DNA of 64,000 nt from Parasphingopyxis algicola (GTDB lineage: Bacteria > Pseudomonadota > Alphaproteobacteria > Sphingomonadales > Sphingomonadaceae), in the NCBI RefSeq assembly GCF_013378075.1, contig NZ_CP051131.1, forward strand, positions 992,001 through 1,056,000, given 5' to 3'. Under the pieces are notes generated by a model. That model was not told the origin of the DNA. It worked only from the letters and a program-made list of their open reading frames with translations, and did not search any database. Of the stretch, positions 18,733 through 27,789 are shown in pieces (the stretch's first letter is position 1; every line of letters begins with the position of its first letter). The translations under genes and the position numbers were made by a program.

Positions 18733-18945
18733 ATGGTTGAGATGCTGAGCAGGCCGTTATTGACCACGCAGGAAATCGCGACGCTGCTGAAGGTGCGCGA
18801 GCCCACCGTGCGGGGCTGGATACATGATGGCGGCTTGCGCGCGATCAAGCTCAGCCGCGAATTCCGCGTGGTAGCAAAGGACCTGGAAGCATTTCTGAAT
18901 GCCCGAGCCACTCAACCAAGCCCGACCGATCGCCGACCGCGATAA
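18733..18945 (+). CDS. Excisionase-type helix-turn-helix protein
   Basis: A 70-residue protein of the MerR-like/excisionase HTH_17 class: LLTTQEIATLLKVREPTVRG, WIHDGGLRAIKLSREFRVV and KDLEAFLNAR form a helix-turn-helix plus wing. Such proteins can be excision factors, but they also occur as stand-alone regulators, and nothing phage-like is adjacent. It ends 21 bases before a KefC-type antiporter gene, with which it is probably co-transcribed. Start could be ATG 18733 or 18742. Confidence 0.7.
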   Translation: MVEMLSRPLLTTQEIATLLKVREPTVRGWIHDGGLRAIKLSREFRVVAKDLEAFLNARATQPSPTDRRPR

Positions 18946-18966
18946 CGGCGATACAAGGATCCGATA

Positions 18967-20691
18967 GTGCACCCTGAAATCCCGTATCTTCGGGAAATCA
19001 TCATCTTCCTCGTCGCCGCCGGGCTTGTCGTTCCGCTGGTCCGGCGCGCCGGGATCAGCCCGGTGCTGGGATTCCTGTTCGTCGGCCTGATCATCGGCCC
19101 CTATGGCGCCGGACGGCTGGCCGGCGACACGCCGATCCTCGAATTCCTCGTCATTTCGGATATCGAGGGGGTGAGCCGGGTCGCCGAGCTCGGCGTCATA
19201 TTCCTGCTCTTCACGATCGGGCTCGAACTGTCGGTCGCGCAGCTATGGGGGATGCGCCGGCTCGTCTTCGGCCTCGGCGCCGCGCAGGTGATCATCAGTG
19301 CGATCTTTATCGGCGTCATCGCCTATATATTCGGAAATTCGCTGGTCGCGGCGACGATCTTCGGCCTCTGCCTCGCCTTGTCCTCGACCGCGCTCGTCAT
19401 GCAATTGCTGACCGAGACGCGCCGGCTCAGCGCCCCGGCCGGGCGCTCCAGCTTCGGCATATTGCTGCTGCAGGACCTCGCCGTCGTGCCGATCCTCTTC
19501 TTCGTCGGCGTCGCCGGGGCGACGGTCCAGGGCTCGCTCGCGCTCGCCGCCTTCTGGGCGATCGGCGAGGCGATCCTCGTCATCGGCGCGATCTTCGTGA
19601 TCGGGCGGATCATCGTCCGGCCGCTGCTGAAGTTCGTCGGCGGAACGGGCAGCCGCGAGGTGTTCATGGCGGCGGTCGTGCTGCTCGTCCTCGCCACCGC
19701 GGCGCTGACCGCCGAAGCCGGGCTCTCCATGGCGCTCGGCGCCTTCCTCGCGGGCCTGCTGTTCGCCGGAACCGAATATCGTCACCAGATCGCCAGCGAT
19801 ATCGAACCGTTCAAGGGGTTGCTGCTCGGCCTGTTCTTCATCTCGGTCGGCATGAGCCTAGATATCCTCGCGGTGTGGGACAATATCGGCTGGGTGTTGC
19901 TGTCGGTCGTCGGACTGCTGATCCTGAAGGGCGCGATCATCTACACGCTCGCCCGGATCTGGCGCCTGCCCAGGGACGTCGCCGCCGAAACCGCGGTGCT
20001 GATGAGCCAGGGCGGCGAATTCGCCTTCGTCGTTATCGCGGCGGCGCTCTCCTACACCCTGCTCGATCCCGCGATCGCGCAGTTCATGCTGCTGGTCGTC
20101 ATCGTCACCATGTTCCTGACCCCGCTGCTTGCCGCCGCGGGGCGGCGCCTGGGCAAGGCCATACGCGAACGCGATGCGGGCCTCGCGGCCGACGACCAGC
20201 CGATGGAGGACGGGCACCCGGTCATCATCGGCGGCTTCGGCCGGGTCGGAAAGATGCTCGCGCAGCTGCTGGAGGAGCAGCGCGTCCCCTATGTCGCGAT
20301 CGACAGCGATCCGGAACTCGTCGCGCGCGAACGGGCCGACGGAGCCTGCGTGTTCTTCGGCGATGCGAGCCGGCCGGACCTGCTCGAGCATCTGGGGATC
20401 GAGCGGGCATCGGCCTTCGCGACGACGATGGACGAGCCGGGTTCGGCCGCCCATGTCATCAAGGCCGTGCACACGGCATGGCCGCATGTGCCGATCATGT
20501 CGCGCGCCCGCGACGCGAGCCATGCGCGCCAGCTGCAGAAACAGGGCGCCGCGAGCGCCGTCCCCGAAACGGTCGAGGCCAGTCTCGAACTGTGCGAGCA
20601 GGTGCTGACGGGCATCGGCTTCCCCGACGACGCGGCGCGCACGATCGTCGACGAGCGGCGCGGCCTGATGATTATCGGCGACGGCCAATGA
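18967..20691 (+). CDS. KefC-type cation:proton antiporter with RCK domain
   Basis: A 574-residue monovalent cation:proton antiporter-2 (CPA2) protein. Residues about 5-375 form some 12 membrane segments with family signatures (AGISPVLGFLFVGLIIGPYG, GVIFLLFTIGLELSV, LALSSTALVMQLL, LLLQDLAVVPILFFV). After a linker, residues about 418-550 form a TrkA-N/RCK nucleotide-binding domain: HPVIIGGFGRVGKMLAQLLE, AIDSDPELVARERADG and VFFGDASRPDLLEHLGI. Likely exports K+ in exchange for H+ under redox or pH stress. Start codon GTG at 18967 follows AAGGA. Overlaps the following universal stress protein reading frame. Confidence 0.92.
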   Translation: MHPEIPYLREIIIFLVAAGLVVPLVRRAGISPVLGFLFVGLIIGPYGAGRLAGDTPILEFLVISDIEGVSRVAELGVIFLLFTIGLELSVAQLWGMRRLVFGLGAAQVIISAIFIGVIAYIFGNSLVAATIFGLCLALSSTALVMQLLTETRRLSAPAGRSSFGILLLQDLAVVPILFFVGVAGATVQGSLALAAFWAIGEAILVIGAIFVIGRIIVRPLLKFVGGTGSREVFMAAVVLLVLATAALTAEAGLSMALGAFLAGLLFAGTEYRHQIASDIEPFKGLLLGLFFISVGMSLDILAVWDNIGWVLLSVVGLLILKGAIIYTLARIWRLPRDVAAETAVLMSQGGEFAFVVIAAALSYTLLDPAIAQFMLLVVIVTMFLTPLLAAAGRRLGKAIRERDAGLAADDQPMEDGHPVIIGGFGRVGKMLAQLLEEQRVPYVAIDSDPELVARERADGACVFFGDASRPDLLEHLGIERASAFATTMDEPGSAAHVIKAVHTAWPHVPIMSRARDASHARQLQKQGAASAVPETVEASLELCEQVLTGIGFPDDAARTIVDERRGLMIIGDGQ

Positions 20692-20705
20692 CAGGAGCGA
20701 AACCG

Positions 20706-21503
20706 ATGGGACCCAAGCATATCCTGCTGCCCGTCCATGCCGATCACGGGCTGGACGCGCGGCTCGCCGCTGCCACGGCGTTGGCGCAGCAGTTCGGCGC
20801 GACGTTGCTGTGCCTCTATGCGCGGACGCCCCCCGGCGCCGGGCGCGCGATCAGCGCAAGCGGCATGGCGCGGCTCGGCGAAGAGGATATGCGCGCGGGC
20901 AAGCGGGTCCGCCGCGCCGTCGAAACCCGGCTGGCCGAGGCCGGCGTCGAATGGGACTGGCACGACTATCCGGGCAATGTGGTGGATGCGCTGGTCGGCG
21001 AAGCGCCGCTCGCCGATCTCATCGCCGTCAGCCCGATGACGGAGAGCGGCGGCCCGGCGGTGTCCGAGCCGGTCGCCGAACCGCTGCTGCTGCGCAGCCC
21101 GACACCGCTGCTCATCGCGCCGGACGGACCGGCGGCCTTCGGGACCGCGATGATCGCGTGGAACGGCAGCGCGCAATCGGCGCTGGCGATGCGCGAGGCG
21201 CTGCCGCTGCTTCGCGGCGCCACGGCCGTCCATATCGTCACCGCCGCGGCCGACATCCGGCAGTTCCCGCCTGAAAGGGCGGCCGCCTATCTGCGCGCGC
21301 ACGGCATCGACAGCACGCAGCATATCGCCGAGGACGCGGGCGCCGACGCGGCCGAAACGCTGACCCGGGAAGCCGAACGCCTCGGCGCCGATTACATCGT
21401 CATGGGCGGCTACAGCCGGTCGCGGCTCAACGAACTGATCTTCGGCGGCGTAACGCGCTATATGCTGCGCCGCCCGCCCGTGCCGATCTTCATTCGGCAT
21501 TGA
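20706..21503 (+). CDS. Universal stress protein-like
   Basis: A 265-residue protein with a UspA-type fold at the start (MGPKHILLPVHADHGLDAR, a strand then helix) and a C-terminal half ending GADYIVMGGYSRSRLNELIF, GGVTRYMLRRPPVPIF, the nucleotide-binding G-G-x-S-R...GGVTR motif. The centre contains PLLIAPDGPAAFGT and IAWNGSAQSALAMREALPLL, giving two tandem Usp-like halves. An ATG at 20706 is preferred because AGGAG precedes it; an alternative at 20688 overlaps the antiporter stop (ATGA). Close coupling to a KefC antiporter suggests joint stress control. Confidence 0.85.
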   Translation: MGPKHILLPVHADHGLDARLAAATALAQQFGATLLCLYARTPPGAGRAISASGMARLGEEDMRAGKRVRRAVETRLAEAGVEWDWHDYPGNVVDALVGEAPLADLIAVSPMTESGGPAVSEPVAEPLLLRSPTPLLIAPDGPAAFGTAMIAWNGSAQSALAMREALPLLRGATAVHIVTAAADIRQFPPERAAAYLRAHGIDSTQHIAEDAGADAAETLTREAERLGADYIVMGGYSRSRLNELIFGGVTRYMLRRPPVPIFIRH

Positions 21504-21740
21504 GCACAAGGGCGTCGGGAACGGAATATCCGACACCCCAAATCCCTTGACTTTCCGGCGGCGGGCCGCCACATGCGCGCCTTCGCAATTGGCCCCGCAC
21601 CCCGGTGAAGTGGTGGCCGCGTCGTGCAGCTTGGTACGGCGGTGCGTTCCGGGACAATGACATCGACCCTTCCCGAAAAGTGGAATTCCGGTTTTCGGAC
21701 AAGAAGGGGCGCCACATATGAAGCAAATTGGAGACGACGC

Positions 21741-22355
21741 ATGTCGAAGCGCAAAAGCGCCAAATACAAACTTGACCGCCGGATGGGCGAAAACATCTGG
21801 GGTCGCCCCAAAAGCCCGGTAAACCGCCGCGAATACGGCCCCGGCCAGCACGGCCAGCGCCGCAAGGGCAAGCTTTCGGACTTCGGCGTGCAGCTGCGCG
21901 CCAAGCAGAAGCTGAAGGGCTATTACGGCGAAATCACCGAAAAACAGTTCAAGCGCGCCTATACCGAGGCGAGCAAGATGAAGGGCGATACGTCGCAGAA
22001 CCTGATCGGCATTCTCGAGCAGCGTCTCGACATGATCGTCTATCGCGCCAAGTTCGCGCCGACGATCTTCGCCGCGCGCCAGCTCGTCAATCACGGCCAT
22101 GTCCGCGTCAATGGCGGCAAGTGCAACATCCCCTCGCGCCGCATCGAGGCGGGCGACGAGATCACCCTGCGCGCCAAGGCCCAGGACATGGCGCTGGTGC
22201 TCGAGGCGCAGAGCCTCAACGAGCGCGACATTCCCGAATATGTCGTGCCCGACGGCACGTCCAAGGTCGTCTTCACACGCGTTCCGACGCTCGACGAAGT
22301 GCCCTATCCGGTGAAAATGGAACCCAACCTCGTCGTCGAATTCTATTCGCGCTAA
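21741..22355 (+). CDS. rpsD: Ribosomal protein S4 (uS4)
   Basis: Primary 16S-binding protein of the 30S subunit. The 204-residue protein starts [20 protein letters not shown], has [20 protein letters not shown] and the S4 RNA-binding domain ([37 protein letters not shown]) and ends with ...[14 protein letters not shown], the usual S4 C-terminus. It is alone rather than in a ribosomal operon, as in many alphaproteobacteria. A strong terminator follows at 22407-22433. The 237 bases upstream hold no gene. Confidence 0.98.
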   Translation: MSKRKSAKYKLDRRMGENIWGRPKSPVNRREYGPGQHGQRRKGKLSDFGVQLRAKQKLKGYYGEITEKQFKRAYTEASKMKGDTSQNLIGILEQRLDMIVYRAKFAPTIFAARQLVNHGHVRVNGGKCNIPSRRIEAGDEITLRAKAQDMALVLEAQSLNERDIPEYVVPDGTSKVVFTRVPTLDEVPYPVKMEPNLVVEFYSR

Positions 22356-22390
22356 AGGTTCGGGCCAAAGGTTCGGGCCAAAGGTTCGGG
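22354..22390 (+). repeat. 13-base tandem repeat across the rpsD stop codon
   Basis: Almost three copies of AAAGGTTCGGGCC start within the TAA of rpsD and continue into the 3' untranslated region. It is too short and too local to be a CRISPR. It may be replication slippage. Confidence 0.8.
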
Positions 22391-22406
22391 GAGGACCCCA
22401 TTCGAG

Positions 22407-22433
22407 AAGGGCGGCCTGCAGGCCGCCCTTTTT
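22407..22433 (+). terminator. Rho-independent terminator after rpsD
   Basis: Perfect hairpin of AAGGGCGGCC-TGCA-GGCCGCCCTT running directly into a T-tract (22429-22433), about 50 bases after the rpsD stop. Textbook intrinsic terminator; it also borders the 3' end of the convergent hydrolase gene. Confidence 0.9.
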
Positions 22434-22444
22434 CGTTGCAGACC

Positions 22445-23605
22445 CTAATTGCCGAGCGCATCCGGCCCCGGACCGGGGCAACCATGCTCGTCATCGGCCG
22501 CGTCGGTGAGGAAGAAGCCAGCCTCCGTCTCATGGCCATGAATATCGGGACCGATCGGATCGCGCCCCCTGAAGTCTTCCGGCCGCGCCCGCGCGATCAC
22601 CCGGCACATATCGAAAACAGCTGGCCGGCTGGCCGCGAAATCGGAATGCCCGAGCGTTGAATCGCGCACTGGCGACGTGTCCACCACGGTGAAGCCCGGC
22701 CGCGAATGAAGATGGCATCGCTGGCGATCATTCCGTCCGCGCGGGGCCGAATACCAGCAGCTGGGATCTCCGGCCCGGGGCGAGCCGTGCACGTTCCACG
22801 AAAGGCGGAGCGGCCAGTCCCGATGGGACACATAGACGGTGATATCCCGCCAGCTCCGAACGAGCTCCCGTGCGACATCGCGATCGAAACGCGCCCGGTC
22901 CATGTCCGGCGAGGCGAATATCACCGTATCCACCTTGCGCGCGGCATCGGGCTCCGCGCGTTCCAGCGCTGTCAGTCCGTCGACTGCCGCGCGGCTGCCC
23001 ATGCTGTGTGCGACCAGTACGACACGATCACTGCGCCGCGCCAATCCCGTCAGCACATGTTCGAAATAGAAATGGCTCCAGCCGATATTGGTCTCGTCCC
23101 ACACATAGCCGGCGAGGCGAGCGCGGGAAGGCCAGGCGAATATCACCATCGGACCCCGAAATCCGGAGGTTGCGGCGATGACCCGCGCGCGCTCGGCCGC
23201 TTCGGCAAAGCTGTTGTTATAGCCATGAACGTAAAGGAGGACGGCCCCGCCATGCGCATCGCGCGCGGCATCAAGGTCGGTCCACCAAGAGTCGGACGTT
23301 TGGAACCGGGGATCCTCGTCACCCGATGACTCCATGATCCGACCGGGTGCGATCGGTGCGAGACGCCCCTGGCGCATCTGGTCCATCCGATATCGCGTCA
23401 GCGCAAACACGGGTTGGCGACAATCGGGCAACTGGGACGTCACGAAGAAAGGGGCCATTGCGGCACTGCCGGGAGGCACGTCGTGACGTTGGTAGATGCA
23501 GTCGGCGGTCATAACCTCGTAATCCGGTGGCGTGATGCACGCCGTTGCCAGAATCGCTCCCGCAATGCCAATCGCGGCGCGCATGATCCGCAAAACCTGA
23601 GTCAT
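22445..23605 (-). CDS. Alpha/beta hydrolase lipoprotein (DUF900 family)
   Basis: A 386-residue protein with an N-terminal lipoprotein signal (MRAAIGIAGAILATACITPP, lipobox LATAC) and an alpha/beta hydrolase domain. It contains AVLLYVHGYNNSFAEAAERA (HGYN oxyanion loop), MVIFAWPSRARLAGYVWDE and the nucleophile elbow VLVAHSMGSRAAVDGL. These match the DUF900 group of alpha/beta hydrolases; the catalytic Ser is in HSMGS. The natural substrate is unknown. A later Asp/His pair of the triad is plausible in IFASPDMDRARFD and RPGFTVVDTSPV. The start at 23605 is supported by the signal peptide. Confidence 0.85.
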   Translation of the reverse strand: MTQVLRIMRAAIGIAGAILATACITPPDYEVMTADCIYQRHDVPPGSAAMAPFFVTSQLPDCRQPVFALTRYRMDQMRQGRLAPIAPGRIMESSGDEDPRFQTSDSWWTDLDAARDAHGGAVLLYVHGYNNSFAEAAERARVIAATSGFRGPMVIFAWPSRARLAGYVWDETNIGWSHFYFEHVLTGLARRSDRVVLVAHSMGSRAAVDGLTALERAEPDAARKVDTVIFASPDMDRARFDRDVARELVRSWRDITVYVSHRDWPLRLSWNVHGSPRAGDPSCWYSAPRGRNDRQRCHLHSRPGFTVVDTSPVRDSTLGHSDFAASRPAVFDMCRVIARARPEDFRGRDPIGPDIHGHETEAGFFLTDAADDEHGCPGPGPDALGN

Positions 23606-23848
23606 CAGACCCCCCTTTTTTTCGTGTATTCTTTGACATTTACCACCATGGCGATGGCCGGCGCAAACGGCGTCGTGACCAGCATGGAGTCTAAGCCCGG
23701 CCCACCGCGTCCCGTCCGAACCGCCCGGCGCCTTACACTCCCGGCCGGCCTTTCCGCGGCCATTCCATCGGCAGATAGCAAAATCAGCAATTGTGCCGAT
23801 GCTCCCGATTCCATAGCGCAGCCTGCACATTGCGGATGGGAGATTGTG

Positions 23849-24652
23849 TTGGACTACGCCCTCGATACCGAAACGGAAATCGCGGCTCATGGCGAACGTG
23901 TCTATTCCCGGCCCGTTACCCAGGTCTTCTGGAACATGGAGAGCGCTTTTGGCGGCTGGGCGCTGGCGCTGGCGATGGAGGCGGTCGCGCGGGAAGCCGA
24001 TCCGGCCGCCGCGCTGGCGAGCATCAACGCGATCTTCCTCGCCGGGATCGAGGGCGAGACGGTGTTCGTTCGCGTGGAGACGCTGAGCCAGCGCAAGCGC
24101 ACCGGTTTCTTTCGCGTGACGCTGCACAAGGATGCCGACGACGGTCCGCTGCTCTTCAGCTCCGATATCGTTATGTCCGACCGGCGCGAAACCGATCTCG
24201 CCTATCAGCCGGAGATGCCCGACGTGACGCCGGCGGCCGACACCGAACGGCTCGCTTTTCCGCCCGGCATGGGGCCGCGCTGGTTCGGCCATTACGACCA
24301 GCGGATCGCGGTCGGCAGGCCCTTCACCGTTCAGGACCAGCCGCGCAGCGCCGTCTGGATGCGGGATGGCGACGGCCGCCCGCTCGATACCAAGGGGCTG
24401 GTCTCGATATCCGACGTCCCGATGCCCCGCGCCTTCTTCCTGGCCGATACGCCGCGCTTCAGTTCGACCGTGTCCTACAGTTTCGCGATGTTCGCGACCG
24501 AGGAAGAACTGGCGGCGATCGGGACCGACCATGTGCTCGTCGAAAGCGACAGCGCGCGCATTCGCCGGGGCATGAGCGATCAGCATGCCCGGATCTGGTC
24601 GCCATCGGGCGACCTGATCGCGCTGACCAGCCAGACCGCCTTTTTCCGATAA
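23849..24652 (+). CDS. Thioesterase-superfamily protein (acyl-CoA thioesterase-like)
   Basis: A protein of about 267 residues with a double hot-dog layout of the TesB/4HBT_3 type: N-terminal MDYALDTETEIAAHGERVYS-like segment, VFWNMESAFGGWALALAMEA (hot-dog helix), INAIFLAGIEGETVFVRVE, and a second half with SVWMRDGDGRPLDTKGLVSI and FSSTVSYSFAMFA. Likely hydrolyses acyl-CoA. The start is uncertain: TTG 23849 or GTG 23846 after GGATGGGAG; sequence further upstream is not conserved-looking. Divergent from the hydrolase and in front of the desaturase module. Confidence 0.82.
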   Translation: MDYALDTETEIAAHGERVYSRPVTQVFWNMESAFGGWALALAMEAVAREADPAAALASINAIFLAGIEGETVFVRVETLSQRKRTGFFRVTLHKDADDGPLLFSSDIVMSDRRETDLAYQPEMPDVTPAADTERLAFPPGMGPRWFGHYDQRIAVGRPFTVQDQPRSAVWMRDGDGRPLDTKGLVSISDVPMPRAFFLADTPRFSSTVSYSFAMFATEEELAAIGTDHVLVESDSARIRRGMSDQHARIWSPSGDLIALTSQTAFFR

Positions 24653-24752
24653 AAAATTGTATCAAATTGTCTTTGTTAGGCAGTTATTTAGCAATTCCCC
24701 CTATCGACCTCCTCTCCGTGGGGAATTTCGAGATAATGGCAGAAGAGGATCA

Positions 24753-24962
24753 ATGGCGATCGCTATTCTCAAAACGGGATTCTATTTCGGGCCGCTCCTG
24801 TTCGGCCTGTTGTTCATTCCCCCGGTAACCGCGCAAATCATCGGGATTCTGGGCTGGAGCCCGCCGCTCGGCATGGCACCGCTAGCCGCGGGTTTCGTGC
24901 TGGGCGGCGTCTGGGGCCTGTATGCGCAATGGCGGGGGAGTTGGCTGACATGGAAGCTCTAG
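24753..24962 (+). CDS. Small membrane protein paired with desaturase (copy 1)
   Basis: A 69-residue hydrophobic protein starting MAIAILKTGFYFGPLLFGLL, with two predicted membrane segments and a short C-terminal tail (GGVWGLYAQWRGSWLTWKL). Its end overlaps the start of the next gene, a desaturase, by 13 bases. A closely related copy (26614-26847) precedes the second desaturase in the same overlapping arrangement. I do not recognise the family; the conserved pairing suggests a partner or accessory subunit of the desaturase. Confidence 0.75.
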   Translation: MAIAILKTGFYFGPLLFGLLFIPPVTAQIIGILGWSPPLGMAPLAAGFVLGGVWGLYAQWRGSWLTWKL

Positions 24963-25864
24963 CCGAAACCCCGCCGCGGGTGGTCGAACACCGATCGCCG
25001 GACAACGACATCGACGGGTCCGGCAAGACGCTGATGCAGCGCGAACAGGCGATCGCGCACAAATATATGGGCGGCGTGGCCTGGATCGCCGTCGCCTGGG
25101 GGCTCGGCAATCTCGCCGTCTGGCTGGCGCTCTGGCCGCTCGTCCTGTCCGGCATGCTGCCGCTCTGGGCCGCCTTCCCGATCGCGACCGCCAACGTCAT
25201 CCTCTGCTACCTGCCCTCGCACGAAGCCCAGCACGATATTATCGGCCGGCGCGGCACCAAATGGCGCTGGCTCAACGAGCTGGTCGGCCATCTCTCGACG
25301 ATCCCGCTCGTCCTTCCCTATCGCGCCGCCAAGCTCACCCATCTCGAGCATCACAAACATACCAACCATCCCGAGCGCGACCCCGATTACAGCATGCGCG
25401 CGGACGGGCCGCTCCACATGCTCTGGGTCAGCCTGAAGAACCGCCAGCCGCGTTCCAACCGCGGGCTGCGCGGCTATCGCGACGTGCTGATCCGGATGGG
25501 CCGGAAGGATGTCGTGCTGGACGGCCTTGTCTATCAATTGGTCTTTTTCGGGATATTGTGCGCCCTCGCCTGGGCGGGCTTCGGGCTGGAGGCACTATTG
25601 CTCTGGTGGCTGCCGCGCCATATCGGCACCGCCTATATCCAGTTCTTCCTGAGCTGGGCGCCGCATCACCCGGCCAGGGCGACGGGCCGCTACCGCAACA
25701 CGCGGGCCTGGCGCAGCGCACTCGGCAATATCGGCTCGATGGGCATGCAGTATCACATCGTCCATCATCTCCATCCGACGATCCCGCTGACCCGCACGCC
25801 GGCCGCCTATCGCGAAATGCGGCCGATACTGGAGGCGCGCGGCTGCCGGCTGGAAGGTCTCTGA
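24950..25864 (+). CDS. Fatty acid desaturase-family membrane protein (copy 1)
   Basis: A 304-residue membrane di-iron enzyme. Histidine boxes are in order: HEAQHD (91-96), HLEHHKH (131-137) and a C-terminal HIVHHLH near residue 275, the pattern of FA_desaturase oxygenases. Several membrane segments flank them. Could be a fatty acyl or sterol/carotenoid-type desaturase or hydroxylase; substrate cannot be told. Start ATG at 24950 overlaps the upstream small gene, so translation is coupled. Paralogous to 26835-27719 with almost the same C-terminal half. Confidence 0.88.
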   Translation: MEALAETPPRVVEHRSPDNDIDGSGKTLMQREQAIAHKYMGGVAWIAVAWGLGNLAVWLALWPLVLSGMLPLWAAFPIATANVILCYLPSHEAQHDIIGRRGTKWRWLNELVGHLSTIPLVLPYRAAKLTHLEHHKHTNHPERDPDYSMRADGPLHMLWVSLKNRQPRSNRGLRGYRDVLIRMGRKDVVLDGLVYQLVFFGILCALAWAGFGLEALLLWWLPRHIGTAYIQFFLSWAPHHPARATGRYRNTRAWRSALGNIGSMGMQYHIVHHLHPTIPLTRTPAAYREMRPILEARGCRLEGL

Positions 25865-25918
25865 CTGCGGCGGACCGGTCCGCGAGATAACTTTAACATT
25901 GATTAAATTATAACGCTG

Positions 25919-25934
25919 TGCAAATATCTTTGCA
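25919..25934. promoter_or_regulatory. Candidate TetR operator overlapping its start codon
   Basis: Inverted repeat TGCAAA-TATC-TTTGCA, ending at the A of the TetR start codon, with TATAAC (25909-25914) a few bases upstream as a possible -10. The position implies autoregulation of the TetR gene, but the dyad is short and unproved. Confidence 0.4.
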
Positions 25935-26617
25935 TGGCCGAGTCGACCACGCGATCGATCAACATGCAGCGGCGCCGGGATGCCATCCTCGGCGAGGCGC
26001 AGCGCGTCATCGGAGAACAGGGTTTCGACGCGCTGAACCTGCGCGCGCTCGCCGATGCCGCTTCGGTCACCGTGCCGACCATCTACAATCTGATCGGCAA
26101 CAAGGACGCGCTGCTGATGGCGCTGTTCGAACGCGCGGTGACCCGGATCGAGGCCCAGCTTCGCGATTTCGAAACGGCTCCTGCCCTCGAACGGGCCGAG
26201 GCGGTCGTGATCCAGTCGACCGGCCTGTTCGGCGCGGACGAGAATTTCTATCGCGCCGCGCTGATCGCCGGCGAACAGCTCGGCTATCGCACCGAGATGC
26301 GCACCGCCTCGAAAGATTTCGACGCACGGTCCGTCCAGATGGCGGCGAATGCCTGCCGCGCCGGCCTGCGCGAGGGGCTGCTGCGCGGCCGGATCGATTG
26401 CGACCTGCTCGGCGCGCAGATGTACGCCATCTACCGCACCAGCCTGCACGACTGGGTGTATCAGCTGATCACGATCGACGAACTCCGGCGAAATGCGCTG
26501 CGCGGTTTCTATGTCTGCCTCGCCGCCGATGCCACGGACGACTTTCACGCCGCGCTGATGGGCAAGCTCGACGCGCTCGCCAACGGCGAAACAAGAGCCG
26601 CGGAGCAGGCGGCATGA
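25934..26617 (+). CDS. TetR-family regulator inside the desaturase module
   Basis: A 227-residue TetR protein. The DNA-binding domain (residues about 10-58) has RRDAILGEAQRVIGEQGFDA, LNLRALADAASVTVPTIYNL and IGNKDALLMALFERA. The ligand domain follows without recognisable ligand motif. It sits between two paralogous small-protein/desaturase pairs and its stop overlaps the start of the second small gene (ATGA). It therefore most likely controls the downstream pair, and perhaps itself. Confidence 0.9.
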   Translation: MAESTTRSINMQRRRDAILGEAQRVIGEQGFDALNLRALADAASVTVPTIYNLIGNKDALLMALFERAVTRIEAQLRDFETAPALERAEAVVIQSTGLFGADENFYRAALIAGEQLGYRTEMRTASKDFDARSVQMAANACRAGLREGLLRGRIDCDLLGAQMYAIYRTSLHDWVYQLITIDELRRNALRGFYVCLAADATDDFHAALMGKLDALANGETRAAEQAA

Positions 26618-26847
26618 GCGGCGAACCGGAAATTCCAATGCTGGCCCGCATCCTGAAAACCGGCTTCCATTTCGGGCCGATCCTGTTCGGCCTGCTGTTC
26701 ATCCCACCCGTGACGGCGCAGCTCATCACGGCGATCGGATGGACGCCGCCATCGGGGATCAGCCCGCTGCTGGCCGGTTTCATCCTCGGCGGCATCTGGG
26801 GGCTCTATGCACAGACCAGGGGGAGCTGGATCTCATGGCGAGTCTAG
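26614..26847 (+). CDS. Small membrane protein paired with desaturase (copy 2)
   Basis: A 77-residue paralog of 24753-24962, sharing ILKTGFHFGPILFGLLFIPP, VTAQ, and GLYAQTRGSWISWRV. It has an 8-residue N-terminal extension. Both ends overlap neighbours: the TetR stop at its start and the desaturase start at its end, giving a tightly coupled three-gene unit. Confidence 0.75.
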   Translation: MSGEPEIPMLARILKTGFHFGPILFGLLFIPPVTAQLITAIGWTPPSGISPLLAGFILGGIWGLYAQTRGSWISWRV

Positions 26848-27719
26848 CCGAAGCGCCGGCGATGACCGCCGCCGCAAAAAAAGAGCTGATGCGGCGCGAA
26901 CAGGCGATCGCGCGCCGCTTCATGGGCGGCGTACCCTGGTTCGCCGTATTCTGGGCCTTCGCCAATCTCGCGACATGGCTCGCGCTCTGGCCGCTGGTGA
27001 TCCTCGGCTATCTGCCGCTCTGGGCCGCCTTCCCGATCGCGACGCTGAACGTCATGCTTTCCTACCTGCCCTCGCACGAGGCCCAGCACGACATCATCGC
27101 GCGGCCCGGCACCCGATGGCGCTGGCTCAACCAGGCGGTCGGCTGGCTGTCGACGATCCCGCTCGTCCTCCCCTACCGAGTCGCGCGGCTCACCCATCTC
27201 GAACATCACCGCCACACCAACGATCCAGCGCGCGACCCCGATTACGGGACCAGGGCCAAGGGACCGGTCGATGCGATCCTGAAGAGCATCGTCAACCGGC
27301 AGCCCCGGGCCGAGGGCGGGTTGAACGGCTATGGCGAAACGCTGATGCGGCTCGGGCGGCCCGATGTCGTGCTCGAAGGCGTGCTCTACCAGATGGTTTT
27401 CTACGGCCTGCTCTGCGGTCTCGCCTGGGCGGGCTTCGGACTCGAGGCGCTGCTGCTCTGGTGGCTGCCGCGCCATATCGGCCTCACCTATATCCAGTTC
27501 TTCCTGAGCTGGGCACCGCACCATCCCGGCGAGGAACAAGGCCGCTACCGCAACACCCGGGCCTGGCGCAGCGCACTCGGCAATATCGGCTCGATGGGAA
27601 TGCAGTTCCACATCGTCCACCATCTACATCCGACGATCCCGCTCACCCGCACCCCCGCCGCCTATCGCGCCCTGCGGCCCGTCCTCGAAGCGCGGGGCTG
27701 CGAACTGGACCGCATTTAG
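26835..27719 (+). CDS. Fatty acid desaturase-family membrane protein (copy 2)
   Basis: A 294-residue paralog of 24950-25864. The histidine boxes HEAQHD, HLEHHRH and HIVHHLH are all present, with the same GLEALLLWWLPRHIG and SALGNIGSMGMQFHIVHH segments. The first 20 residues differ from copy 1 while the rest is largely alike, so the pair arose by tandem duplication together with the small upstream gene and then diverged. Substrate unknown. Confidence 0.88.
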   Translation: MASLAEAPAMTAAAKKELMRREQAIARRFMGGVPWFAVFWAFANLATWLALWPLVILGYLPLWAAFPIATLNVMLSYLPSHEAQHDIIARPGTRWRWLNQAVGWLSTIPLVLPYRVARLTHLEHHRHTNDPARDPDYGTRAKGPVDAILKSIVNRQPRAEGGLNGYGETLMRLGRPDVVLEGVLYQMVFYGLLCGLAWAGFGLEALLLWWLPRHIGLTYIQFFLSWAPHHPGEEQGRYRNTRAWRSALGNIGSMGMQFHIVHHLHPTIPLTRTPAAYRALRPVLEARGCELDRI

Positions 27720-27789
27720 GCCGCCGCGCTTGATCTCTCGCCGCTGGCCGCCGATGACGGGGCGCACTACACCGGCGAGCGGGGGACCT

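Noticed and set aside
18733-18945. Excisionase-like HTH gene considered as a prophage marker
   Set aside because: No integrase, phage structural gene or attachment repeat nearby; such HTH proteins are also chromosomal regulators.
22354-22390. Tandem repeat considered as a CRISPR array
   Set aside because: Units are contiguous with no spacers and too short; no cas gene is near.
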